From Candidatus Dojkabacteria bacterium (GTDB lineage: Bacteria > Patescibacteriota > Dojkabacteria > GCA-002793355): a stretch of 42,826 bases of DNA. The DNA is taken from the NCBI GenBank assembly GCA_015489595.1, contig WFZK01000036.1:1-42826 (forward strand). Direction: 5' to 3'. The position numbers and the translations under genes are program-made. This document shows positions 1-7,168 of the stretch, in pieces (position 1 is the first letter of the stretch; each line of letters opens with the position of its first letter). The notes beneath the pieces are model-generated. The model worked only from the letters and a program-made list of their open reading frames with translations, did no database searches and was not told where the DNA came from.

Positions 1-1
1 A

Positions 2-436
2 TACTATACCTTGTGGGTAGGCAGCAGTAACCCGTACTATAAACGGGCTCTTTGTGTTAGCTTTACAGCTCCAATGCCTGATGAAGAAGAGAAGCTAGAT
101 AAGATACATCTGTTAATAAGAAGGATTATTCCCTGCTTTAATCCTTATCTTAAGAAATCTTGTGGCCCCTTTGGGCTTGCAGCTGTATTCAGACGACATC
201 CTGAGCGCACTTATAAGAGGCTAAAAGAATGGCTAAGAAAATTTAAAGACGAAAAACACGCAGTTTGGAACATAATCACTGTTTTTTCTCAAGCCAACGC
301 CAAATATTTTCCTGACCATGCGTTAAAGATATTAAATGAGGCGGAGCAATTAGGAGTGGAGCGCATGCATCCAAGCTTAAAAAGAACCATAGAAAGCGTG
401 CGAAAGAAAGTTTTAAAGTATAGGACTGGGGCTTAG
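2..436 (+). CDS. C-terminal part of a helical-repeat (HEAT-like) protein, cut by window edge
   Basis: The reading frame is open to the left edge, so the true start lies outside the window; a TTG at 11 is probably internal. About 144 residues are visible, rich in Lys, Arg, Leu and Ala, with amphipathic helices such as HAVWNIITVFSQANAKYF and HPSLKRTIESVRKKVL. This pattern resembles C-terminal HEAT-type repeats, as in DNA-alkylation-repair-like scaffolds, but no catalytic motif is visible and the family is uncertain. The TAG stop (434-436) lies inside the 5' arm of a repeat hairpin at 431-468, so that hairpin probably ends the transcript. Confidence 0.55.
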   Translation, partial: YYTLWVGSSNPYYKRALCVSFTAPMPDEEEKLDKIHLLIRRIIPCFNPYLKKSCGPFGLAAVFRRHPERTYKRLKEWLRKFKDEKHAVWNIITVFSQANAKYFPDHALKILNEAEQLGVERMHPSLKRTIESVRKKVLKYRTGA

Positions 437-598
437 GCAAAATCGAAAAGAGTCGATTTTGTCTAAGCCATCTAAGGTTGCTTTCCTCCTAGCTGTTTTG
501 AACCAGCTGCAAACAGGCATTTTCCCACTGTCATGAGAAAGGAACTTACCCTAGGGTGTGGGGCAAGATGTGGAATGGCCTCATTTTGCCCCACACCC
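431..598 (+). repeat. Intergenic repeat, full but divergent copy (hairpin A, core, hairpin B)
   Basis: Hairpin A pairs 431-446 with 453-468 (one G-T pair) and contains the family's AAAATCGA/TCGATTTT signature. Hairpin B pairs 554-570 with 582-598 (GGGTGTGGGGCAAGATG and near-complement). The core between them is diverged from the best copies but of similar length. It overlaps the stop codon of the upstream gene. Confidence 0.8.
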
Positions 599-677
599 GA
601 TTGAGTCCGGTTAGCGCGTAAAGGGTATAGGGGTAGGCTTGGTTGATGTTTTTCTTAAGCCTTCAGCTTAGAGTCTC

Positions 678-1355
678 TTAGCGAATAAATTTTTTTATCG
701 TTGTTATTGCTTTAGGTTGATTGCGCATGCCCTGCCCTAAAGGATAGTAGGTGGGAATAAAGCTGATATTTTTGAGTTTAGGAACACGGAAGATTTTACC
801 ATTCAAGATTAATATACCCCTGGGGGTATCTAGAAAATGCGAAGTAATGCGACTTCCTAGTAAGAATGCCAACTTGGGTTTTAGGTCTAAGAGCAGCTGT
901 CTAAAAAGTGGCAGGCTCTCATTGTAAGCCTGGGTAGGTAGTGATTGAGAATAGGCTGTGGTTACTGGTACGTATTCAGCTATAAAAACCTTATGATTGG
1001 CTATGTTGTTGTAAATAGTGAGCGCATGGCGATATGTGTAGTCATCAGGTTTTAGACGAAGAATTAGTTGGAGTACGCTTCTGTGTAGAAGGCCGAGTCT
1101 ATGGAGGAATAAAAACGCTTGAGAAGTTCCGATCCAGGGAAGTGATGCATAGGGCCAACCTAAGTGTGTGGTTATATTTCTGCCAGTGGGATGCATAAAG
1201 ACTAGTACGATTTTAGGGGACTTTGTGAGGCCTCCTCCGATGACTGGTTTTAGGCTTGGATCTCCGAATCTTGTTTGTAGTGTTGCATATTGTTTGGCAA
1301 AGGCTAACATCTTTTTGGGAATAAATTTCTCTAAAGGATCCCTGGGGATGTGCAT
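678..1355 (-). CDS. Uracil-DNA glycosylase superfamily protein
   Basis: A 225-residue protein with the outline of the UDG fold. Strand KIVLVFMHPTGRN (about 48-60) sits where family 4/5 enzymes have GEAPG, LAFLLGSRITSHFL is the usual central strand-helix, and the C-terminal PTYYPLGQGMRNQP matches the place of the HPS/HPA-x-L-RNP motif. By family it would remove uracil or a related lesion from DNA. The first motif is atypical (HPTGRN) and the C-terminal His is replaced (TYYP), so substrate and activity are uncertain. No four-cysteine Fe-S pattern is seen. It follows the anchored protein by 18 nt and is probably co-transcribed with it on the minus strand. Confidence 0.6.
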   Translation of the reverse strand: MHIPRDPLEKFIPKKMLAFAKQYATLQTRFGDPSLKPVIGGGLTKSPKIVLVFMHPTGRNITTHLGWPYASLPWIGTSQAFLFLHRLGLLHRSVLQLILRLKPDDYTYRHALTIYNNIANHKVFIAEYVPVTTAYSQSLPTQAYNESLPLFRQLLLDLKPKLAFLLGSRITSHFLDTPRGILILNGKIFRVPKLKNISFIPTYYPLGQGMRNQPKAITTIKKFIR

Positions 1356-1373
1356 GGCATGCGCCTCTGGGGG

Positions 1374-1880
1374 TTATTTGTCTAGCTTATGTAATATCGG
1401 AAGAATGCTATCCTCTGGGAGAGGTTTTGTGGAGCTTATCGAGATATAGGCTGAGTTTGACACCTTTAGGTATGCTTCATGTGAAGGACCTGTCTCTACA
1501 GCGGCGAGCCGGTGAAAACCTTTTAGAGTTTTATAGGGAATCTCTAGGGTCTCTAGCGACTCTAAATGTTTGTCTAGATCTCCCAGCTCATATGCTATAA
1601 AGACGACTTTATTGCCAGGATAAGATATTTCGCAGTAGTAATTCGTGATATTGCCTTGGATTTTCGTTGTGCCATGCTTTATCGTGGTGGGGGTTGTTCC
1701 CATTGCGGAATTGATAATGTCTAAAGGAATGTCCTTACATAGGTTATCAAGGTGCCAGGATGTTGTAGGTTTAGGTGGCTGGGATTGTGCTTGGCGCGGA
1801 GATTGGTTTCTAGAAAGAGTCCAGCCAATTGTGACTATAGCTACAAGGGCTAAGACAATTAAGATTGGGGATCTTTTCAT
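1374..1880 (-). CDS. Membrane-anchored extracytoplasmic protein of unknown function
   Basis: Begins MKRSPILIVLALVAIVTIGW, a short positive end followed by one hydrophobic segment, then a Gln/Pro/Ser-rich linker and a globular domain of about 120 residues with two cysteines (near LCKD and YYCEIS). I do not recognise the domain. A GTG 18 nt upstream is also in frame, but a TATAAT (plus-strand 1887-1892) lies 6 nt before the ATG at 1880, overlapping the stretch that a GTG start would translate; the ATG is therefore preferred, as a leaderless start. No lipobox cysteine follows the hydrophobic segment, so a signal anchor is likelier than a lipoprotein. Confidence 0.65.
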   Translation of the reverse strand: MKRSPILIVLALVAIVTIGWTLSRNQSPRQAQSQPPKPTTSWHLDNLCKDIPLDIINSAMGTTPTTIKHGTTKIQGNITNYYCEISYPGNKVVFIAYELGDLDKHLESLETLEIPYKTLKGFHRLAAVETGPSHEAYLKVSNSAYISISSTKPLPEDSILPILHKLDK

Positions 1881-1886
1881 CTTTAG

Positions 1887-1892
1887 ATTATA
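1887..1892 (-). promoter_or_regulatory. -10 box of the anchored-protein gene, 6 nt before ATG
   Basis: The minus strand reads TATAAT followed by CTAAAG and ATG. The normal distance from -10 box to +1 puts transcription start at or within a base of the start codon. This decides the start codon of the gene ending at 1374. Confidence 0.55.
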
Positions 1893-1924
1893 AAACACGA
1901 GGGGAGTAGAGGCAAAATAAAAAT

Positions 1925-2042
1925 GGGCGGCCTTACTGCTCCATAAATTTAAGCAGTAAGGAGGTCGCCTTCATCGGAAGAGATTCCTCTGAAGGCTAAC
2001 CTCTAGGTAGATCCCTTGCGGGTTCTACCTAGCCGCCCTTTT
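1925..2042. ncRNA. Candidate structured RNA: perfect four-way junction (cloverleaf) followed by TTTT
   Basis: GGGCGG (1925-1930) pairs with CCGCCC (2033-2038) and encloses three directly adjoining hairpins. These are CCTTACTGCT 1931-1940 with 1952-1961; AGGT/GCCTTCA/GGAA 1962-1979 with TTCC/TGAAGGC/ACCT 1984-2002; and CTAGGTAGA-CCC 2003-2015 with GGG-TCTACCTAG 2020-2032. Every base at the junction is paired. TTTT follows at 2039-2042 on the plus strand, so a plus-strand RNA would end like an intrinsic terminator; the structure is equally good on the minus strand. It lies between the murA stop and the next minus-strand gene. It could be a stand-alone RNA, a murA 3' UTR structure or a DNA-level cruciform element. 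The pairing is seen directly; the function is unknown. Confidence 0.5.
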
Positions 2043-2141
2043 GCCACTCGTGGCATTCCCTAGGGTTTTGCTTTCCTTTTTCAAGGAAAGCAAGGCGCGC
2101 CCAGAACCGGTTCTATTTCAATGTAACATACCCTGATGGGT
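2042..2141. repeat. Run of five adjoining palindromes downstream of the cloverleaf
   Basis: In order: TGCCAC-TC-GTGGCA (2042-2055); CCCTAGGG (2058-2065); an 11-bp hairpin 2068-2078 with 2083-2093; GGCGCGCC (2094-2101); AGAACCGGTTCT (2103-2114). A shorter ACCC-TGAT-GGGT follows at 2130-2141. None resembles the common intergenic repeat. With 1925-2042 and 2156-2330 they make a gene-free block (1881-2334) in which most bases lie in an inverted repeat. Confidence 0.7.
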
Positions 2142-2155
2142 GTTGTCAAGGAGGG

Positions 2156-2330
2156 TGTGGGGCGCACGCAAAAATCGACTTTTTTCGATTTTTGCGTGCG
2201 CCCCACAAGCTTATCATTCTCCTGGCCGTCTTACGTTTCCCCGTTGTTGGCGAACGATTATTCGCTACCCCGCGTAAGATGACCTACTTCAGGGCATGGG
2301 GCGAATCGACTGTTTACGTTGGCGTAAACA
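2156..2330 (+). repeat. Intergenic repeat, copy with strong core; alternative end hairpin
   Basis: Hairpin A is a perfect 23-bp stem, 2156-2178 with 2185-2207 (TGTGGGGCGCACGCAAAAAT start). The core contains CGTTGTT, an inner GCGAA...TTCGC hairpin, and CTTACG...CGTAAG, which can pair across the core. In place of the usual hairpin B there is a remnant GGGCATGGGGCGAATCG and a different 8-bp hairpin TGTTTACG-TTGG-CGTAAACA (2311-2330), directly after the murA stop on the minus strand. Confidence 0.8.
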
Positions 2331-2334
2331 CCTT

Positions 2335-3678
2335 TTAGCTGGTGATCTCTTCGTACTCCACCCCTATTTTTCTTAATTTTTCCTGAAAGTTGGGGTGAGC
2401 TCTTTTAAGAGAATCGGCGTTTTTTATGATGCTTGTACCCTTAAGGGTCGTAGCAAAGATTAGTAGAGCAATGGTGGCCCTTATGATGTATGGAGCTTCA
2501 AAGGTGGCAGGGGTGTAGTATGGCCCCCTAGCCACTAGAACTCTGTGTGGATCAAGCATGAGCACGTTAACTCCAGCCTTCCTTAGCTCCAGGCTCCAGA
2601 ACAGGGCGCCGTCATACATCCAGTTGTGAAAAAGCACCGGAGTCGTGTGGTATGCAGCAAGTGGTATAAAAAGTGGAAGCGTGTCTACCGGGATCCCAGG
2701 CCAGGGATGTGGCTTAATAGTGGGATAGATTGCAGGATTTACAGATTTTGGGCTTTTTTCTAGCTTATAAATTTGAGTTTTAAAGCCAGGGCGGTTAAAA
2801 AGGGGCTCATTAAGGGGAGTGGTTCTTACACCGTAGCCAAAGATTTCGAATGCCTGAACAAATGGTGTAAAAAGTTGCGGCTCAAGGGTGTGCTTAACTT
2901 CTATGTTTTGGCCCGTTAGTGCACTAAGTGCAAGGAATGTTACAATTTCGTGGTGGTCGCTACGTATGCTAAATTTTATACTGTGGGGGGTATTGCCTTG
3001 GTCAGGGGAGATCCTAATCTGATTCGTACCCAGCCCTTCTACTTTGTATCCTAACTTGCTTAGGAATAGCCCTAGATCTTGCACATGAGGCTCGCAGGCT
3101 GCGTTGTAGATTGTTGTAGGGACTTTAAATGAGGCGGATACAATCATTGCAACTTCAGTGGCTGTAACAGATTGTTCTTTTTGCCAGATAAATATCTCTT
3201 TTTTATCAGGTAGTTTTGCGGCAGAAAGTTCTATGGCCTCAGGAGTGTTTTTGACACTAACTCCGAGTTTTTCTAGGTTTTTAAAATGTACGGTAAGCGG
3301 CCTAAGCCCAAGCGTGCAACCAGAGAATTGTCCTTTAAAAACCACCTTTTTAAACCGCGAGATAAGTCCCGCAAGCAATAGAATTACCGCGCGGATTTTG
3401 CTTAGTTTTCCAGGGTTCTCTATTACTAATTCTTCTTTGTTTTTAAGCTTGGAGTAATCAAGTTCTAAGATCTCTTGTTGAGGATTAAATTTCACTATGG
3501 CGCCAATTGATTCTAAAAATTCAAGAAACAACCTTACGTCTAAGATGTCAGGAATATGGTAAAGTGTAATTTTGCCGCTACTTAATATAGAAGCCGCGAT
3601 TACCGGAAGAGCCGCGTTTTTGTTTCCAGAGACCGTGACTGTACCTTTTAATATCTTTGGGTTAACCTTAATATCCAT
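2335..3678 (-). CDS. murA: UDP-N-acetylglucosamine 1-carboxyvinyltransferase
   Basis: Transfers enolpyruvate from PEP to UDP-GlcNAc, the first committed step of peptidoglycan synthesis, in the cytoplasm. The 447-residue length is normal for the EPSP synthase/MurA family. Conserved features seen are SGNKNAALP (Lys20-Asn21, matching E. coli Lys22-Asn23), and GCTLGLRP with the PEP-binding Cys at 121, so the classic fosfomycin-sensitive Cys form is predicted. Two alternating inside-out alpha/beta domains can be followed. The C-terminal half carries a longer stretch (about 290-345) rich in Pro that differs from textbook MurA. A promoter TTGACA-N17-TATATT ends 9 nt before the ATG, leaving almost no leader. 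Confidence 0.9.
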   Translation of the reverse strand: MDIKVNPKILKGTVTVSGNKNAALPVIAASILSSGKITLYHIPDILDVRLFLEFLESIGAIVKFNPQQEILELDYSKLKNKEELVIENPGKLSKIRAVILLLAGLISRFKKVVFKGQFSGCTLGLRPLTVHFKNLEKLGVSVKNTPEAIELSAAKLPDKKEIFIWQKEQSVTATEVAMIVSASFKVPTTIYNAACEPHVQDLGLFLSKLGYKVEGLGTNQIRISPDQGNTPHSIKFSIRSDHHEIVTFLALSALTGQNIEVKHTLEPQLFTPFVQAFEIFGYGVRTTPLNEPLFNRPGFKTQIYKLEKSPKSVNPAIYPTIKPHPWPGIPVDTLPLFIPLAAYHTTPVLFHNWMYDGALFWSLELRKAGVNVLMLDPHRVLVARGPYYTPATFEAPYIIRATIALLIFATTLKGTSIIKNADSLKRAHPNFQEKLRKIGVEYEEITS

Positions 3679-3687
3679 TGGCCAGGG

Positions 3688-3716
3688 AATATATTGGAGT
3701 TTTTATGGTTTGTCAA
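3688..3716 (-). promoter_or_regulatory. murA promoter
   Basis: On the minus strand TTGACA (3716-3711), a 17-nt spacer and TATATT (3693-3688) form a good sigma-70 promoter. The -10 box ends 9 nt before the murA ATG, giving a leader of only two or three bases. Confidence 0.65.
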
Positions 3717-3809
3717 GAAGGATGAGGGCGTGGGTTCTTCTTTTATGGTGGAGAGGAGTTGTCTATTCGTAAGGTCCTTCAAACCAGTTGGGGGGGAGAG
3801 CAGAGTTAG

Positions 3810-3856
3810 AGGGGAGTAGGGCAAAATCGTTTTTTCGATTTTTGAGTGAGCCCCCT
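3810..3856 (+). repeat. Degenerate hairpin A of the intergenic repeat
   Basis: GGGGAGTAGGGCAAAATCG and CGATTTTTGAGTGAGCCCCC keep the AAAATCG/CGATTTTT centre but pair imperfectly further out. No core or hairpin B follows. It lies just upstream of the ATPase gene. Confidence 0.5.
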
Positions 3857-3878
3857 AGTATGCTTGCAAACCCTGAAA

Positions 3879-3922
3879 ATTTAAAGTACACTTTAAATAT
3901 GAAGGGAAGATTTAAAGTGTAC
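3879..3922. promoter_or_regulatory. Triple ATTTAAAGT half-sites / start-codon hairpin of the ATPase gene
   Basis: ATTTAAAGT occurs forward at 3879-3887, inverted at 3890-3898 and forward again at 3910-3918. The second and third belong to a perfect 13-bp inverted repeat (3886-3898 with 3910-3922) whose 11-nt loop begins exactly with the ATG of the ATPase gene and contains AAGGGA. It could be a repressor operator or an RNA hairpin controlling translation. Confidence 0.5.
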
Positions 3923-5128
3923 CTTAGAAATTTGACGGAGATTTTAAATGAGGTTCTGGCGGAGAAGTATTCAGTTCTACTTTTGGGCCCTAGACAAACG
4001 GGCAAGACTACGTTAGTGAAAAAATTACTCCTGCCAGCCTTTCGGAACGTCTTAGAATACTCTCTCACTGACCCACAACTTCGCTTAGAATTTGAGACAG
4101 ATCCGCGTAAGCTTATAAGAGAAGTGGAGGCGCATAACTTTCCTTTGGTATTTATAGATGAGATCCAAAAGGTTCCACAATTATTAGATGCAGTTCAATA
4201 TTTAATCGATAATCAGCGAGCTTTTTTTGTGATTACAGGGTCTTCAGCAAGAAAACTCCGCCGAAAGGGCACTAATCTACTTGCTGGTAGAGTGCTTTCT
4301 TTTTATCTTACCCCGCTTACCTGGAATGAAATTGGGATCAAGCCGCAGAATTATCTTGGTCTTAAGCCTAAGCTAAAAAAACTCAACAGCGCAGATACAA
4401 GTTTGGAAGATCAGCTGATCTTTGGATCTTTACCCCCAGTCTTGTTAGCCTCAAACAGATACAAAGAATTGATTCTCAGAGCCTATGCTCAGGTATACCT
4501 TCAAGAGGAGATAAGGCAAGAAGCTTTGGTGCGAAAAATTGGGGCGTTTAGCAGATTCCTGGAGTTAACTGCGCTTGAGTCAGGCTCTTCTCCAAACTAT
4601 ACGCAGCTTTCTCAACAGTCTGGGGTAAGTGTTCCGGCTATTCGCGCGTTTTTCCAGATTCTTGAGGATACTCTTTTAGTCAGGCGCTTGGATCCTTATC
4701 TTAAAAGTCCGCGGAAGAGGTTGTTTTCTCGCCCTAAGTACTACTACTTTGACATAGGGGTAAGAAATGCACTGGCCAAGCTTGTATTCTCGGAGGAGCT
4801 TTTAAAACTTCAAAAAGGCTTGTTGTTTGAGCATTTTGTTATTTTAGAGCTTTTCAGACGGTCAAGTTTGCCAGAAGCTGACTTTAGTCTTTATTGGTGG
4901 AGAACTCTCAATGGAGCAGAGGTTGATTGTGTAATAGAGAAGGCAGATGGTTCGCTTATTCCGTTAGAGATAAAAGCTACGAATCGAATAAATCTTGCTA
5001 AGCTAAAGGGATTAATAAGCTTTCTTAAAACTCATCCTCAGGCAAAGGTGGGTTACGTCGTATCTTTGGTTGATCGTCCTGAAAAAATAAAAGAGAATAT
5101 CGTAGCGATTCCGTGGTGGATGCTTTAG
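3899..5128 (+). CDS. AAA family ATPase with DUF4143 domain
   Basis: A 409-residue protein of the AAA_14/DUF4143 family. Walker A is GPRQTGKT (30-37), Walker B is LVFIDEIQ (Asp87-Glu88), sensor-like ITGSSARKL follows, and the C-terminal part (from about 200) is the DUF4143 region with a winged-helix-like middle and a nuclease-fold-like end (LNGAEVDCVIE, PLEIKA, similar to Holliday-resolvase-like cores). The cellular role of the family is not settled. In-frame starts exist at 3788 and 3860, but homologues normally begin a few residues before the (K)xYLR segment, so the ATG at 3899 is preferred; it lies in the loop of a 13-bp hairpin. A paralogue lies at 26955. Confidence 0.8.
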   Translation: MKGRFKVYLRNLTEILNEVLAEKYSVLLLGPRQTGKTTLVKKLLLPAFRNVLEYSLTDPQLRLEFETDPRKLIREVEAHNFPLVFIDEIQKVPQLLDAVQYLIDNQRAFFVITGSSARKLRRKGTNLLAGRVLSFYLTPLTWNEIGIKPQNYLGLKPKLKKLNSADTSLEDQLIFGSLPPVLLASNRYKELILRAYAQVYLQEEIRQEALVRKIGAFSRFLELTALESGSSPNYTQLSQQSGVSVPAIRAFFQILEDTLLVRRLDPYLKSPRKRLFSRPKYYYFDIGVRNALAKLVFSEELLKLQKGLLFEHFVILELFRRSSLPEADFSLYWWRTLNGAEVDCVIEKADGSLIPLEIKATNRINLAKLKGLISFLKTHPQAKVGYVVSLVDRPEKIKENIVAIPWWML

Positions 5129-5217
5129 ACCAGTGTGAAGTTGGAGTTTTTGAGTGTAGTTAAAATGTGGTGTTGTCTGCCTCAGAGCTTTGTTAGCAAA
5201 TGGAGTAAAATCTAACA

Positions 5218-5985
5218 ATGAGATGGGGGCTGCTGGTTCTTTTCGTCCTGTTCGTTTTATCTTTGAGATTTTATTTAACTTCTCCCCGATATTCTTACCG
5301 CTCTTGGTACTGGCAGCTTACAGGCCCGCTTGATCTTAGCCGCAATGTAGATCTGTATGACGTTGATCTTTTTGAAGTTTCAAAGGATCAAATTGAAACT
5401 CTGCACAAGAAGGGAATCATAGTAATCTGTTACTTTTCAGCAGGCACATATGAACCTTATCGGCCTGATTCTGCGCACTTTCCCAACGCTGTGATTGGTA
5501 ATAGCTTAAAAGATTGGCCTGATGAAAAATGGCTTAATGTGGTCGAATATTCTAAGTTTAAAGATATAATGTTACGAAGACTTAAGCTTGCTAAGCAAAA
5601 AAAGTGCGACGGCGTAGAATTAGATAACACTGATGCATATTCTCACCGAACCGGCTTTAGTATTTCAAGGCAAGATGAGGTAAGGTACGTAAAGTGGCTC
5701 GCAGGCAGTGCGCGGAAAATGGGGCTCTTGGTGGCATTTAAGAATTCCCCTGAGATTTTGCCTAATGTTTTAGATGTGATAGATCTTGTGATAGTTGAGG
5801 AATGTATTCAATATAACGAGTGCAGCAAGTATTTAAGCGCAAGAAGGGCTAGGAAGTCTGTGCTAGATGTAGAGTACAGTGGAGACCTCGAGGTTATTTG
5901 TAAAAAAGCTGGGCAATTTGGGATAGTGGCCGCCAAAGCATGTAAAGAATTAAACGGTTGCTGGCAGTCGTGTGAAGGTAAATAG
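5218..5985 (+). CDS. GH114-like (endo-alpha-1,4-polygalactosaminidase family) glycosidase, membrane-anchored
   Basis: 255 residues. The N-terminus MRWGLLVLFVLFVLSLRFYL is a signal peptide or anchor. The rest follows the TM1410/GH114 TIM-barrel pattern: WYWQLTGPLDLS at the start, VDLYDVDLFEVS, VICYFSAGTYEPYRPD, the acidic CDGVELDNTDAY that carries the likely catalytic Asp, FKNSPE, and IVEECIQY. Family members cleave alpha-1,4-galactosamine polymers. Export suggests action at the cell surface. A TAAAAT ends 6 nt before the ATG, suggesting a leaderless transcript. Confidence 0.8.
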   Translation: MRWGLLVLFVLFVLSLRFYLTSPRYSYRSWYWQLTGPLDLSRNVDLYDVDLFEVSKDQIETLHKKGIIVICYFSAGTYEPYRPDSAHFPNAVIGNSLKDWPDEKWLNVVEYSKFKDIMLRRLKLAKQKKCDGVELDNTDAYSHRTGFSISRQDEVRYVKWLAGSARKMGLLVAFKNSPEILPNVLDVIDLVIVEECIQYNECSKYLSARRARKSVLDVEYSGDLEVICKKAGQFGIVAAKACKELNGCWQSCEGK

Positions 5986-6131
5986 AATAGGGGATAAATA
6001 AGTTTTGTCGCGCTTAGGTTTAGGATGTTTGTCACTTCATTGTAGCGGACAATTCTCCACCCTCCTGGCTTAAGACAAACCAAGAGAGCAAGGTTAGGGC
6101 ACCTGTTTTGTCTTCAGCGGAGCTTTGATTT

Positions 6132-6944
6132 TTACCCCATTACCATGCTCATGTATCCTACCACCGCGGATTTGTCAGAGGCTGAGTCGCCAGAATTTGC
6201 GTATTTAAGAAGAATAGGCTTAAGTTCTAGATCTCTTGCTATAAATGTGGCTATATTAAGTCCGAACGCTCCACAGGCCTGTTCTGGGTTTAGTAGTTTA
6301 GGTGTAGACTCTTTTTCCACAATATTTTCTGTAAGTTGGGAGATAGTGGCAGAATCTACTTCTGTGGCAAGCCCGTATGGCAGATAGTGCGACAGGTCTG
6401 TACTTACTACCAGCACAGTTTTAGGATCTTTTAGAATCTTTTTAAGCTTTTTTGCATAATATAGAAAGTCTGTTACATGACCTACTACAATCGGTGTAAT
6501 CTTTGGCAGCGTTGGTAGGTAATAAGCCAGAAATGGAAGCTGGACCTCTATGGAGTGTTCATTAATGTGAGGGACTTCAGAGACTATAAATCCTGGCTGG
6601 TCGCCTAAAGTTTCAAGGTATTTTAGGTTCTGTTTAAATACTGCCCCAGGTATTCTCCAGGTTTCGTTAGGATCAAGACTGAGGCCCGAGAAGGCTACAG
6701 TATGTGCTGGCCCCAGGATAATTATGTTTTTGACATCTTGTCTTGCCATGATTTTGTACGTGTAGACTGCTACAGGGCCGGAGTATATGTATCCTGCATG
6801 AGGAGCTATGAATATCTTGAAGTTCTTACGCGGAGTGCGTTTTATGATCTTTGGATCTATTTGAGAATCAAGCTCTTGGATTAATGCTTTAAGTCCAAAT
6901 GGGTTGGCTGGATAGAATGCTCCTGCTACTGCCGGCTCCCGCAT
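6132..6944 (-). CDS. amrB: AmmeMemoRadiSam system protein B (Memo family)
   Basis: 270 residues of the Memo fold, related to extradiol dioxygenases. REPAVAGAFYP at the start, APHAGYIYSGP (His49), LGPAHTVAFSGL (His81), STDLSHYLPY and ACGAFGL are visible; His49 and His81 sit at the same numbers as the metal-binding histidines known from human MEMO1, and the Cys near 225 is a likely counterpart of its third ligand. In many prokaryotes it is encoded beside a radical SAM enzyme and an AMMECR1 protein; here those two lie about 5.4 kb away on the opposite strand. The system's reaction is not established in bacteria of this kind. TATAAT ends 5 nt before the ATG. Confidence 0.85.
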   Translation of the reverse strand: MREPAVAGAFYPANPFGLKALIQELDSQIDPKIIKRTPRKNFKIFIAPHAGYIYSGPVAVYTYKIMARQDVKNIIILGPAHTVAFSGLSLDPNETWRIPGAVFKQNLKYLETLGDQPGFIVSEVPHINEHSIEVQLPFLAYYLPTLPKITPIVVGHVTDFLYYAKKLKKILKDPKTVLVVSTDLSHYLPYGLATEVDSATISQLTENIVEKESTPKLLNPEQACGAFGLNIATFIARDLELKPILLKYANSGDSASDKSAVVGYMSMVMG

Positions 6945-6949
6945 GTATT

Positions 6950-6955
6950 ATTATA
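6950..6955 (-). promoter_or_regulatory. -10 box of the Memo-family gene, leaderless
   Basis: The minus strand reads TATAAT, five bases, then ATG, so transcription should start at the start codon. Confidence 0.55.
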
Positions 6956-6960
6956 GCGTA

Positions 6961-7070
6961 GAGGGAGGGGCCAGAATCTACTTTTCGATTTTGGCTCCTA
7001 CCCTAAATACCCTCCCTCTCGCTATTTTGAATCGCCCTGTTAGCAGGCAACTACGTCCTATAAGGGAGGT
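6961..7070 (+). repeat. Intergenic repeat, partial (hairpin A plus diverged core)
   Basis: GGAGGGGCCAGAATC pairs imperfectly with GATTTTGGCTCCTACC around a short loop. A core relative follows (CGCCCTGTTAGCAGGCAAC), close to the core of the copy at 37809. No hairpin B is seen. The region up to 7168 holds nothing else I can name. Confidence 0.55.
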
Positions 7071-7168
7071 GATCTAGTTGAAAGGCATTGGAAAAATCTA
7101 GGAGTGCTATGTTGTGTCCCATGGTTTTTAGATTAGAGTAAATCTCCGTATCTGGTTTGCGGAGGGTA

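Noticed and set aside
2156-2207. Long hairpins as CRISPR repeats or a CRISPR array
   Set aside because: Copies are scattered singly over 40 kb, not spaced by short unique spacers, and no cas gene is present.
3788-3898. Longer N-terminus of the first AAA/DUF4143 ATPase (starts at 3788 or 3860)
   Set aside because: The extra residues translate a degenerate repeat hairpin and an operator-like palindrome; family members start near the 3899 ATG.
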